This document shows positions 48,673 to 56,892 of a DNA stretch of 64,000 bases, piece after piece (the first letter of the stretch is position 1; every line of letters starts with the position of its first letter). This stretch comes from JACCWP01 sp963801045. Lineage in GTDB: Bacteria; Actinomycetota; Actinomycetes; Propionibacteriales; Nocardioidaceae. The position numbers and the translations under genes are program-made. The notes under the pieces were generated by a model that worked only from the letters and a program-made list of their open reading frames with translations, was not told the DNA's origin and ran no database searches. The stretch spans positions 930,001 to 994,000 of the forward strand of contig CAWDDC010000003.1 of the NCBI GenBank assembly GCA_963801045.1. Reading direction: 5' to 3'.

Positions 48673-50175
48673 ATGCGTGCACGGGTGCTGACAGTCACGA
48701 CGGTCTTGGCCACGGTGCTGGCCGGTCTGGGAGCGACGCAGATCGCCTCCGCCGGAGCCGAACCAACCGGAGAAGAACCAACCGCTGCGCCGGCGGCCCG
48801 ACGACCGAACATCGTCCTGATCGCCGTCGACGACATGTCGGCCCGGGACCTGCGCGCGATGCCGATCACGCGGCAGCTCATCGGCGACCGCGGGGTCCAG
48901 TTCGTGAACAGCTTCTCCCCGTTCCCGTTGTGCTGCCCTGCCCGGGCGTCGATGCTCACCGGCCAGTACGCGCACAACCACGGCGTGCTGGGCAACGATG
49001 ACCCCGCCTTCCCCGAGGGTGGCTATGGCGGCTTCACCAGCGACGAGAACACCATCGCCACCTGGCTCGACCACGCCGGTTACCAGACCGCCTTCGTCGG
49101 CAAGTACCTCAACCACTACGGCGACCACGGCAACGCCGCGCGGGTCCCGCCGGGCTGGGACGACTGGCACGGCACGCTGTCCGGCGGCTACCGGGTCTCC
49201 AAGGCCTTCCAGAACGACGGCACGGTGCACACGTACGACAAGTACCGCAGCGCCTGGACCACCGACACCGTGGTCAAGATCATCCGTCACCGGATCGGGA
49301 GGCCCGCACCGCTGATGGTCACGGCGTGGCACTACGCCCCGCACGCGGGTCACCCGACCGAGCCCGACGACCCCGAGGTCGTCTACGGCAAGAACATCAA
49401 GACACCGGTGCCGGCGCGCAGGGACAAGGACACGTTCCGGGGCACTCCGGTGCCAAAGGACCCGAGCTTCAACGAGGCCAACGTCAGCGACAAGCCCTCC
49501 CTCATCAACAAGCGACCCCGGCTCAGCCGCACCGACGTGCGGGCCCTGACCGAGCTGCACCAGCAACGGCTGGAGACCCTGCAGAACGTCGACCAGGGGG
49601 TGGGCGACATCCTCCAGGCGCTGCGCAGGAGCGGCGAGCTGGACAACACCGTCGTCGCGTTCACCTCCGACAACGGCTACATGATCGGCCAGCACCGGGT
49701 GCTCCAGGGCAAGGTCCTGCCGTACGAAGCGGCCATCCGCACCCCGCTGCTGATCCGCGGTCCCGGCATCCCGCAAGGCAAGGTCCGCCGCCAGCTGGTC
49801 GGCACCATGGACCTCACCGCCACGTTCGTCGACGCCGCGCACGCCAAGCCTCGCCGCACCCTCGACGGTGCCTCGCTGCTGAACCTGATCCACAAGCCGC
49901 ACGCGCGGGAGGACCGCGACATCGTCATCGAGGCCGGCCCGCACAAGGTCGGCGGCAAGATGACGTTCATCGGGCTCCGCACCGAGCACTACACCTATGT
50001 CGAGTACGCCACCGGCGAGCGGGAGCTCTACAACCTCGACCGCGACCCGTACGAGCTGAAGAACCTGATCGGGAGCCCGTCGGTCCGTCGCACGCTCGTG
50101 CGCAAGCTGTCCAGGCAGCTGCACGAGATGCGCAACTGCAAGGGCGCGGAGTGCCGGGTGGCCACCCGCTACTAA
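48673..50175 (+). CDS. Secreted sulfatase, copy 3 (intact)
   Basis: This is the only sulfatase of the three with an unbroken frame, 500 residues. Signal peptide LTVTTVLATVLAGLGATQIASA; metal ligands in NIVLIAVDDMSARDL; formylglycine motif CCPARASMLTGQYAHNHG; FVGKYLNHYGDHG; FTSDNGYMIGQHR with the second Asp-Asn metal pair; and TYVEYATGERELYNLDRDP at the C-terminal subdomain. The motif has Ala instead of Ser at the CxPSR position, allowed in CxPxR. Maturation needs a formylglycine-generating enzyme, which is not in this window. The stop is nine bases before the ECF41 sigma gene, so both may be cotranscribed. Confidence 0.93.
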   Translation: MRARVLTVTTVLATVLAGLGATQIASAGAEPTGEEPTAAPAARRPNIVLIAVDDMSARDLRAMPITRQLIGDRGVQFVNSFSPFPLCCPARASMLTGQYAHNHGVLGNDDPAFPEGGYGGFTSDENTIATWLDHAGYQTAFVGKYLNHYGDHGNAARVPPGWDDWHGTLSGGYRVSKAFQNDGTVHTYDKYRSAWTTDTVVKIIRHRIGRPAPLMVTAWHYAPHAGHPTEPDDPEVVYGKNIKTPVPARRDKDTFRGTPVPKDPSFNEANVSDKPSLINKRPRLSRTDVRALTELHQQRLETLQNVDQGVGDILQALRRSGELDNTVVAFTSDNGYMIGQHRVLQGKVLPYEAAIRTPLLIRGPGIPQGKVRRQLVGTMDLTATFVDAAHAKPRRTLDGASLLNLIHKPHAREDRDIVIEAGPHKVGGKMTFIGLRTEHYTYVEYATGERELYNLDRDPYELKNLIGSPSVRRTLVRKLSRQLHEMRNCKGAECRVATRY

Positions 50176-50184
50176 GAGGACGCC

Positions 50185-51057
50185 ATGACCGAGGACCCGA
50201 TCGTCGCCCATCGCAGCCTGCTCTTCACGGTCGCGTACGAGATGCTCGGCTCGGCAGCCGATGCCGAGGACGTCCTGCAGGAGAGCTGGCTGCGCTGGGC
50301 CGGGGTCGACCAGGAGCAGGTCCGCGACCCGCGTGCCTACCTGATCCGGATCGTCACCCGGCAGTCGCTCAACCGGATGCGGACGGTCGCCCGGCAGCGC
50401 GAGGACTACGTCGGTGACTGGCTGCCCGAGCCGCTGCTGACCACACCGGACGTCGCCGAGGACGTCGAGCTGGCCGAGAGCGTGTCGATCGCCATGCTGA
50501 CGGTCCTGGAGACGCTGAACCCTGCCGAGCGGGCGGTCTTCGTGCTCCGGGAGGTCTTCGCGGCGCCGTACGACGAGATCGCGCAGGCGCTGGGCAAGAC
50601 ACCGGCGGCGACCCGACAGATCGCGCACCGGGCACGCGCCCACGTGGAGGCCCGGCGGCCGCGGATGCAGGTGACCAAGGACGAGCAGGAGGCGGCGGTC
50701 GAGCGCTTCCTGGCAGCGATCCACACCGGGGACGTCAAGGCGCTGCTCGCGGTGCTCGCCCCGGACGTGGTCCTCGTGACCGACGGCGGCGGGCTGGTTG
50801 CCGCGGCGCTGCGACCGATCGAAGGTGCGGACAAGGTGGCGCGGTTCCTGTCCGGGAGCGCCAGAGCCGCGATCCAGCTCGTCGGTCGCACGGTGTCGGT
50901 CAACGGCGCTCCGGCGCTGTGGATCGACATCGACGGCGCGCTCGACACCGTCGCCAGCCTGACGCTCGAGGACGGCCGGATCACCCGGATCTACGTGATC
51001 CGCAACCCGCGCAAGCTGACCAGGCTCGCGGAGGAGACCCGGCTCAACCGGACCTAG
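50185..51057 (+). CDS. ECF41-type RNA polymerase sigma factor with SnoaL-like domain
   Basis: The 290-residue protein has sigma-70 region 2 (LFTVAYEMLGSAADAEDVLQESWLRW), the ECF41 linker signature YVGDWLPEPLL, region 4 (LETLNPAERAVFVLREVFAAPYDEIAQALGKTPAATRQIAHRAR) and a C-terminal SnoaL-like domain with VLVTDGGG. In ECF41 sigma factors this domain controls activity in place of an anti-sigma factor. An AGAGGA site precedes the ATG. ECF41 genes usually sit beside a COE gene (carboxymuconolactone decarboxylase, oxidoreductase or epimerase); here the nearest gene is a sulfatase, and the SDR at 43147-44067 is 6 kb away. The frame is intact. Confidence 0.92.
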   Translation: MTEDPIVAHRSLLFTVAYEMLGSAADAEDVLQESWLRWAGVDQEQVRDPRAYLIRIVTRQSLNRMRTVARQREDYVGDWLPEPLLTTPDVAEDVELAESVSIAMLTVLETLNPAERAVFVLREVFAAPYDEIAQALGKTPAATRQIAHRARAHVEARRPRMQVTKDEQEAAVERFLAAIHTGDVKALLAVLAPDVVLVTDGGGLVAAALRPIEGADKVARFLSGSARAAIQLVGRTVSVNGAPALWIDIDGALDTVASLTLEDGRITRIYVIRNPRKLTRLAEETRLNRT

Positions 51058-51656
51058 CTGCCGGGCTCGGCGGTCGTGACCAGCTGCCTGAGGCTCGGCA
51101 CCAGGGCGTCGATCAGCACGTCGACAGCGGTGGTGATCGTGACGGCGACCGCCGCATGGACCTCGGGCGACTCACCGATCGGGTCGGCGACGTCGTAGTC
51201 GTCGATCCGCGCGGCGCTGCGCCGCGCCATCATCGCCGCGACCAGGCCCATCGGGCCGGCCGGCACCGCGTCGAGCTGCCCGTCGGTGCCGACCAGCTGC
51301 GCCAGGTCGGCCGCCTCCAGCAGGGTGAACGTGCGCCTCAGGGCGGCGGGCTCCTCGGCGAGCACCTCGGCGCGCTGGGCCCGTTCCATGGTCAGCACCA
51401 GCTGTGCCGAGCCCGCGTCGGCGGAGGTCAGTCGGTGCCCGACGAAGCCGTCACCCAGGCCGCCGTGGCGTACGAGCTCGGCCTCCGCCAATGCGTCCAT
51501 CGGGTAGCCCTCGAGCCCACGCGTCCCGGCGCTGCGTACGCGCACCAGGTGGGCGAGATCGGGAGCGGCGTGGACGAGCCGGTGCACGGTGTAGCGCTCG
51601 GCCAGCGGCGAGCGGCAGATGTTCCCGGTGCAGACGTAGAGCAGGGTGAACGCCAT
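51054..51656 (-). CDS. Low-molecular-weight protein-tyrosine-phosphatase family protein
   Basis: The active-site loop CTGNICRSPLAE is at residues 9-20, the CX5R(S/T) signature, and the acid loop DDYDVADPIGES near residue 160 supplies the general-acid Asp. At 200 residues it is longer than classical Wzb-type phosphatases (about 150). It could reset tyrosine phosphorylation on the BY-kinase at 40074-41535, but the 10 kb distance makes this only a suggestion; arsenate reductase-like activity is less likely given the acid loop. It converges with the sigma gene, overlapping by four bases. The frame is intact. Confidence 0.85.
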   Translation of the reverse strand: MAFTLLYVCTGNICRSPLAERYTVHRLVHAAPDLAHLVRVRSAGTRGLEGYPMDALAEAELVRHGGLGDGFVGHRLTSADAGSAQLVLTMERAQRAEVLAEEPAALRRTFTLLEAADLAQLVGTDGQLDAVPAGPMGLVAAMMARRSAARIDDYDVADPIGESPEVHAAVAVTITTAVDVLIDALVPSLRQLVTTAEPGS

Positions 51657-51665
51657 CGGCCCGAC

Positions 51666-52595
51666 CTAGAGACGCGGCCGCACGTGCAGGCCGACCTCGG
51701 GATCGACCAGCAGCTCCTGGCCGGCGGCCACCCCGTCGGCGAGCAGCGCGGCGTCGGGCGGGACCGAGCGCTTCACCAGCCCGAGCGCGATCGGGCCGAG
51801 CTCGTGGTGGCGGGCCGACGACCCCACCCGGCCGACCTCGCGTTCGTCCAGCACCAGTGCGGACCCGACGGCCGGCAGCCGGTCGGCCGAACCGTCGAGG
51901 TGCAGCAGCACCAACCGCCGCGGCGGGCGGCCGAGGGTGTGCACCCGGGCGACCGTCTCCTGACCGCGGTAGCACCCCTTGTCCATGTGCACGGCGGTGC
52001 CGATCCAGCCGACCTCGTTGGGGATCGTGCGGTGGTCGGTGTCGAGGCCGATCCGCGGACGGCCGGCGGCGATGCGCCGCGCTTCGTACGCCCAGGTGCC
52101 GGACGGCGGCCCCAGCTCGTCCGGCAGGCCGGGCAGGCCCGACCGCGGGACGAAGACCTCGGCGTCGCCACGGGCCACGACCGCGAGATCGTCGGCCGCC
52201 TCGATCTCGACCCGCATCATGAACCGCATCGAGACCATGAAGTCGGCGAAGCCGGCGCCGAGCCCGGGCTCGGTGTGCGCCACGAACGCGGTGCCGTCGT
52301 CGACGCCCGCGAACGCGTGCTCGACGTGGCCCTTCGGGGACAGGATCAGTCCCTCGGTCCACTGCCCGGGCGGCAGCGCCTCGAGGTGCTGGGTCGTCAT
52401 CGCGTGCAGCAGCGTGAGCCGGTCGGGTCCGGTGAACCGGACGACGTCGCGGTGGCTCAGGTCGACCCAGCCGTCGCCTGCCTCGAGCCGGCGCTGCTCG
52501 ACGACCGGGTTGCCGTAGTGCCACGCGACCCCGGCGTCGACGCCGTCGGCAGCGACCGCGCCGGAGAGGTCGAGCAGCGGGCTGCGGTACGTCAT
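51666..52595 (-). CDS. ygfZ: YgfZ/GcvT-like folate-binding protein
   Basis: YgfZ proteins bind tetrahydrofolate and help in repair or assembly of iron-sulfur enzymes. The family signature K-G-C-Y-x-G-Q-E appears as MDKGCYRGQETVARVH at about residue 200. LDLSGAVAADG and WVDLSHRDVVRFTGPDRLTLLHAMTTQ are the GcvT-like N-terminal part. Length 309 residues with an intact frame. ATG at 52595 overlaps the stop of the upstream propeller protein (ATGA); a start at 52607 is possible. Confidence 0.88.
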   Translation of the reverse strand: MTYRSPLLDLSGAVAADGVDAGVAWHYGNPVVEQRRLEAGDGWVDLSHRDVVRFTGPDRLTLLHAMTTQHLEALPPGQWTEGLILSPKGHVEHAFAGVDDGTAFVAHTEPGLGAGFADFMVSMRFMMRVEIEAADDLAVVARGDAEVFVPRSGLPGLPDELGPPSGTWAYEARRIAAGRPRIGLDTDHRTIPNEVGWIGTAVHMDKGCYRGQETVARVHTLGRPPRRLVLLHLDGSADRLPAVGSALVLDEREVGRVGSSARHHELGPIALGLVKRSVPPDAALLADGVAAGQELLVDPEVGLHVRPRL

Positions 52596-53617
52596 GGCGT
52601 CTCCCACGTCTCCCCTTCGTCGGTGCTCGTCATCAGGGTGTCACCCGCCTGCACGGTGACCTGCGCCGCGGTCGCGGTCACGGCCGCCGCCGCCCCGTCG
52701 TCGAGGCATCCGCGCTGGTCCCAGTCGATGCCGGCGTCCACGGTCTGGTAGATCGCGGTGGCGCACTCATCGGTCTCCGCCACGGCCCACGCGGTGGCCG
52801 CGTCCGTGAAGTCCAACGCCACGGCACCCTCCAGCATGCCCAGCGCGTCCCAGCCCTGGCCGCCGTCGGAGGTGCCGAGGACGGTGCCGTCGGTGCAGAG
52901 CACCCGGGCGGCCGTGCCGCTGACCGGGGACGAGCGCCGCGACGTCACATCCGGGTGTCGCGCTCCCGCCGGGCGCGTGCACCGCGGTGGAGGACGCGGG
53001 GGCGAGGTGCCACTCGTCGCCGGTGCCCGGGGAGGACTGCCAGGTCTTGCCGCCGTCGGTGGAGGAGTAGACCGCGGGCTCGCAGACGGCGTCGGTGCCC
53101 ACGACGACCATGGTGCTGGCACGGGTGGCGGTGAGGCTCAGCACCGAGGTGAGCCCGCCGATGTCGGCGAGGGTGAAGCTGGCGCCGCCGTTGGTCGAGA
53201 CCTCGACCGTGAGCGCCGTGCCCAGGTCGCCGCCGCAGTCGCCGCGGTTCGCGCGCAGCAGGGTGCCGTCCGGCCGCGCTGTCCAGCAGCACCCCGCCGG
53301 TCGACGTGGCCGGCTCGGTGGCGGTGTCGTCGGTCTGCTCGTCGGTGGGAGCGCCGGCGCCGGCGGTCGGGGCACCGGTCTCCTCGTCGGTGGGTTCCTC
53401 GGTCGGGTCGGTCGTGGGGTCGACGGTGGGCTCGTCGGTGCGGGTCGGCGGTGGGCTGGTCAGGCGTGGGCTCGGTCGTCGGCAGCGGGCTACCGACCGC
53501 GGCGCCCGCCGCGTCGTCGCCACGTACGTGATCGACGGCCATGTAGACGAGACCGATGTCGAGGACGACCAGCAGTCCGAGCCCGATCGCGGCGAGCGAG
53601 GAGCGGGTCGTCGCCAC
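52592..53617 (-). CDS. Membrane-anchored BNR/YCF48-type repeat protein (three frame breaks)
   Basis: About 340 residues. It starts with a membrane anchor (SSLAAIGLGLLVVLDIGLVYMAV), then a Pro/Thr/Glu-rich linker (TEPTVDPTTDPTEEPTDEE), then repeats with the BNR Asp-box: VSTNGGASF, YSSTDGGKTWQSS, GTSDGGQGWDAL, TVDAGIDWDQRG and TSTDEGETWET. The pattern S-x-D-x-G-x-x-W predicts an extracytoplasmic beta-propeller like sialidase or YCF48 proteins, without catalytic evidence. Three single-base insertions (about 53460, 53278, 52970) bring the frame back to where it started. Confidence 0.75.
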
Positions 53618-53618
53618 G

Positions 53619-54128
53619 TCAGGTTCCCCCGTCGGTGCGCCGCACGAGGCGGCCCCACAGGTGCGACTGCAGGGGCTGGCCCTCGGCCGCCATGTCGTAG
53701 GTCCACAGCAGGTCGCCCTCGACCAGGCCGTAGAGCCGCTGTCCGGCGGTGACCTCCTTGGCCGACGCGGTGCGTGCCACGATGTCGGTGGCGAGCTCGA
53801 TCCGGGGGCCGTCGACGGTGCCGTACCAGACCTCGGCGAAGCCGGTGGGGTGGGCGAGCAGCAGCTCCAGCTCGCCCTCGGGGCGGGCCCGGAGGAACCC
53901 GGTCTCCAGCGCGCCGGGGCGCAGCTCGTTGCCCTCGTCGTCCACGATCCAGGTGCGGCTGAAGTAGTGCAGGAACGGCCGGCCGTCGTGCGCGAACGCG
54001 ACCTCCTGGCCGAACGAGAACCGTTCGATCGTCGGGTAGTCGCCGTGCCCGGAGCCCTCCCACTGCCCGACCAGCCACGCGAGTGGGGTCAGGTCGGGAT
54101 GCAGGTCAGCCGGGATCTCGAACGCCAT
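53619..54128 (-). CDS. FABP-like/nitrobindin family protein (DUF1794)
   Basis: The 169-residue protein has the beta-barrel signature WLVGQWEGSGHGDYPTIERFSF at residues 18-39 (GxWxGxG) and HYFSRTWIVDDEGNELRPG, with HPTGFAEVWYGTVDG later. Nitrobindins bind heme through a conserved C-terminal His; SHLWGRLVR near the end offers the candidate. The frame is intact. A 6-1-6 inverted repeat (CTACCG-T-CGGTAG, 54141-54153) sits just upstream of the start and may be regulatory. Confidence 0.85.
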   Translation of the reverse strand: MAFEIPADLHPDLTPLAWLVGQWEGSGHGDYPTIERFSFGQEVAFAHDGRPFLHYFSRTWIVDDEGNELRPGALETGFLRARPEGELELLLAHPTGFAEVWYGTVDGPRIELATDIVARTASAKEVTAGQRLYGLVEGDLLWTYDMAAEGQPLQSHLWGRLVRRTDGGT

Positions 54129-54166
54129 GTCATGACGAGACTACCGTCGGTAGCCAGAGGCCCGGC

Positions 54167-55001
54167 TCACGCTGCTGGGCGCACCTGCAGCAGGTCGCGT
54201 ACGTCGGCGGTGCTCATCGGCGGGCGCTGGGCGAGCTCGGCGAGCCGGGCGGCCCGCTCGACCAGCTCGGCGTTGTGCTCGACCGGGCGCCGCCGGGCGT
54301 ACGTCACGGTGTCCTCCATGCCGACCCGCAGGTGCCCGCCGGCCGACAGCGCGGCCAGCGCGACCGGCAGCGTGGTGCGGCCGATGCCGGTGGCCGACCA
54401 CGACGTGACCGCGTCGGGCAGCGCCTGCACCGCGGCGACCAGCGCGGCCGCGGTGCCCGGCATCCCGCCCGGCACTCCCATCACCAGGTCGCAGTGCACC
54501 CGACCGCCGTAGGGCAGGCCGTGCTGGTCGAGCAACCGGTGCAGCGCCGCGACGTGGCCGAGGTCGAACAGCTCGAACTCCGGCACCACCTCGCGCTCCT
54601 GGCTGAGCTGGTAGAGCTCGGTGACGAACGGCCACGGGTTGAGGAACACCTCGTCGCCGAAGTTGACGGTGCCCATCGTCAGCGAGCAGGAGTCGGGCGC
54701 CGCGTCGAGCACCCGCAGCCGGTGCACCAGCGGGTCGTGCACCGAGCCGCCGGTCGACAGCTGCACGACCAACGAGGTCTCGGCGCGCAGCGCCGCCACC
54801 GTCTCCGTCAGCCGGCCGAGGTCGAGGGTCGGCTGGTGCGCGTCGTCGCGGATGTGCACGTGCACCAGGCCGGCGCCGGCGGCCTCGCAGCGGCGTCGCC
54901 GTCTCGACCAGCTCGTCGAGCGTCGTCGGCAGCGCCGGCACGTCGGCCTTCGCGGTCTCGGCGCCGGTGGGCGCGACAGTGATGAGGGTCCCGGGAGCCA
55001 T
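54167..55001 (-). CDS. BKACE family beta-keto acid cleavage protein (one frame break)
   Basis: BKACE (DUF849, 3-keto-5-aminohexanoate cleavage enzyme type) splits a beta-keto acid with acetyl-CoA under a zinc ion. The start LITVAPTGAETAKADVPALP and the zinc ligands in AGAGLVHVHIRDDAHQPTLD match, then TMGTVNFGDEVFLNP, FELFDLGHV and GHLRVGMEDTVTY. The frame breaks near 54893; about 277 residues. The true substrate varies across the family and is not deducible. It is divergent from the D-aminoacyl-tRNA deacylase gene. Confidence 0.85.
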
Positions 55002-55040
55002 GGGCGCATGGTGTCAGACGCCCTGCCACAATCGGGCGCC

Positions 55041-55472
55041 GTGCGGGCGGTGCTGCAGCGGGTGACGGAGGCGAGCGTCGAGGTCGACGGCGCGGTCGTC
55101 GGCGCGATCGACTCGCCCGGCCTGCTCGTCCTGCTCGGCATCACCCACGACGACACCCCGGCGGTCGCCGAGACGCTGGCCCGCAAGGTGCACGGGCTGC
55201 GGATCCTGCGGGACGAGCGCAGCGCCGCCGACACCGGCGCCCCGCTGCTCGTGGTGAGCCAGTTCACGCTGTACGCCGACACCCGCAAGGGACGCCGCCC
55301 GTCGTGGTCGGCAGCGGCCCCCGGACCGGTCGCCGAACCGCTCTACGAGCACTTCTGCGGCACGCTCGAGAGCGCCGGGGCGTACGTCGCGCGGGGTGTC
55401 TTCGGCGCCCAGATGGCTGTGCGTCTGCTGAATGACGGCCCCGTGACGCTCATCGTCGAGGCTGGATCCTGA
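55041..55472 (+). CDS. dtd: D-aminoacyl-tRNA deacylase
   Basis: Dtd frees tRNA from wrongly attached D-amino acids. The 143-residue protein has VLQRVTEASVEVDG at the start, GLLVLLGITHDD, SQFTLYADTRKGRRPSW (the SQFTLxxDTxKGxRP motif) and the C-terminal FGAQMAVRLLNDGPVTLIVE, with the cross-subunit Gly-Pro nearby (NDGPVT). GTG at 55041 gives the family length. CACAAT at 55027-55032 ends eight bases before it, suggesting a leaderless start. The frame is intact. Confidence 0.95.
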   Translation: MRAVLQRVTEASVEVDGAVVGAIDSPGLLVLLGITHDDTPAVAETLARKVHGLRILRDERSAADTGAPLLVVSQFTLYADTRKGRRPSWSAAAPGPVAEPLYEHFCGTLESAGAYVARGVFGAQMAVRLLNDGPVTLIVEAGS

Positions 55473-55553
55473 GGGAAGGCTAAGGATCTCCGCGTCGCTT
55501 TGGCACGGTCGTCGCCGTCTCCACGACAATTGGGTGACCCCCCAAGGAGACGC

Positions 55554-56729
55554 ATGAGCAACGACGACGGTACGTCGCGCCCCGGCGACGGTGCCCCCAC
55601 GCCGGACGACGGCGGGACACCGGACGACGGCGGCGCGACACCGCCTGCCTATACCGACCCCGGCAAGCGCAAGGCGGTGAAGCCCAAGGGCTTCATCCGC
55701 CGGCACCCGGTCGTGATCGGACTGGTCACGGTGCTGGTCCTGCTCATCGGCGGCACCGCCGGCTTCGCGTACTACCTGAACAGCCAGATCGGCAACATCG
55801 CGCGCGTCGACTGGGCCGGGGGGCTCGACGACGAGGCGCGGCCGGAGAAGGTCGACAACGAGGCGATCAACATCCTGCTCGCCGGCGTCGACAAGGGCGA
55901 CGGCCGCAGCGTCAAGCAGCTGGTGGAGGACGGGTGGGAGCCCGGCGTCTTCCGCAGCGACACGATCATGATCCTGCACGTCACCGCCGACCGTGACGAC
56001 GCCTACCTCGTCTCCGTGCCGCGCGACTCGTACGTGAAGATCTACGACGAGAACGGCAACTTCGAGGAGAAGAACAAGATCAACGCGGCGATGTCGGAGT
56101 ACGGACCCACCGGCTACCTCTCGACGATCGAGCACCTCACCGACCTGCGGATGGACCACTTCGCCGCGGTCGACTGGCAGGGCTTCAAGGACATCTCCAC
56201 CGCACTCGGCGGCGTCGAGGTCTACATCCCGCAGACGTTCTACGACAGCAGCCAGAAGCGCCAGTGGATCGAGGGCCCGACCACGCTCGAGGGCGAGGAC
56301 GCGCTGGCCTACGTCCGTACCCGCTACGACCTCCCCGACGAGAGCGGCGACTTCGGCCGCATCGCCCGGCAGCAGAACTTCATGCGCGCCATGGTCGGCA
56401 AGATGCTCAGCCAGGGCACGCTGGCCAACCCGCTCAAGCTGACCAACACCCTCCAGGCCGTGGTCAAGAACCTCACCGTCGACCAGGAGTTCGACGACGG
56501 CGAGATCCGCGACCTCGCGCTGTCGCTGCGCGGCATCCGCACCGAGGACCTGACGTTCATCACCGCCCCGATGGACCACTACGGCGAGCAGGCCGGCAGC
56601 ACCGTCGTCCTCGACCAGAAGCAGTGCCACGCGCTCTGGGACGCCATGGCCCAGGACGACATCGACGGCTACCTCGACAAGTACGGCCAGGACTCCGGCC
56701 AGCTCGCCGGCGAGCACGGCATCAGCTGA
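55554..56729 (+). CDS. LytR-CpsA-Psr (LCP) family protein
   Basis: LCP enzymes attach teichoic acids, arabinogalactan or capsule polymers to peptidoglycan from lipid carriers. The 391-residue protein has an acidic Gly/Pro-rich cytoplasmic N-terminus, a membrane helix (VVIGLVTVLVLLIGGTAGFAYYL) and the LCP domain: NILLAGVDKG, FRSDTIMILHVTADRDDAYLVSVPRDSYV (the conserved DTxxxxH and RDxxV region), KINAAMSEYGP, and ALAYVRTRYDLPDESGDFGRIARQQNFM (R-x-R...D-x-R-Q). AAGGAGA is a strong ribosome site. It is a good candidate for anchoring the surface glycan made by the 19-41 kb locus (inference). The frame is intact. Confidence 0.92.
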   Translation: MSNDDGTSRPGDGAPTPDDGGTPDDGGATPPAYTDPGKRKAVKPKGFIRRHPVVIGLVTVLVLLIGGTAGFAYYLNSQIGNIARVDWAGGLDDEARPEKVDNEAINILLAGVDKGDGRSVKQLVEDGWEPGVFRSDTIMILHVTADRDDAYLVSVPRDSYVKIYDENGNFEEKNKINAAMSEYGPTGYLSTIEHLTDLRMDHFAAVDWQGFKDISTALGGVEVYIPQTFYDSSQKRQWIEGPTTLEGEDALAYVRTRYDLPDESGDFGRIARQQNFMRAMVGKMLSQGTLANPLKLTNTLQAVVKNLTVDQEFDDGEIRDLALSLRGIRTEDLTFITAPMDHYGEQAGSTVVLDQKQCHALWDAMAQDDIDGYLDKYGQDSGQLAGEHGIS

Positions 56730-56730
56730 C

Positions 56731-56817
56731 GCCTGCACGTTTCACTGGGTACCCAGTGAAAGGTGCGCGAACCGAGAGTTGTTTCTCTGGGTTCGCGCTC
56801 GCTTCTCTGGGTTCGTG
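56731..56817. repeat. Left inverted repeat of the AbiEi-like gene cassette
   Basis: This 87-base stretch is repeated in inverted orientation, without gaps, at 57942-58028 with about nine differences. It contains a perfect 22-base palindrome (56740-56761; half-site TTTCACTGGG around a central TA) and further GAACC(C/G)AGAG / CTCTGGGTTC arms that can pair. It begins one base after the LCP stop codon. Confidence 0.85.
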
Positions 56818-56892
56818 GGCGGGCGAATGCCTGCCGGAGCGGAGCTGTCCACAGCCGTACGTCGCCTATAGCCTCGTCCACAGGTCCGCGGC

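Noticed and set aside
48556..50724. A 722-codon open frame on the minus strand opposite sulfatase copy 3
   Set aside because: It mirrors the intact sulfatase and the start of the sigma gene; composition is that of antisense frames in GC-rich DNA.
50919..52751. A 610-codon plus-strand frame over the phosphatase and YgfZ genes
   Set aside because: It runs antisense to two well supported intact genes and has no recognisable motif.
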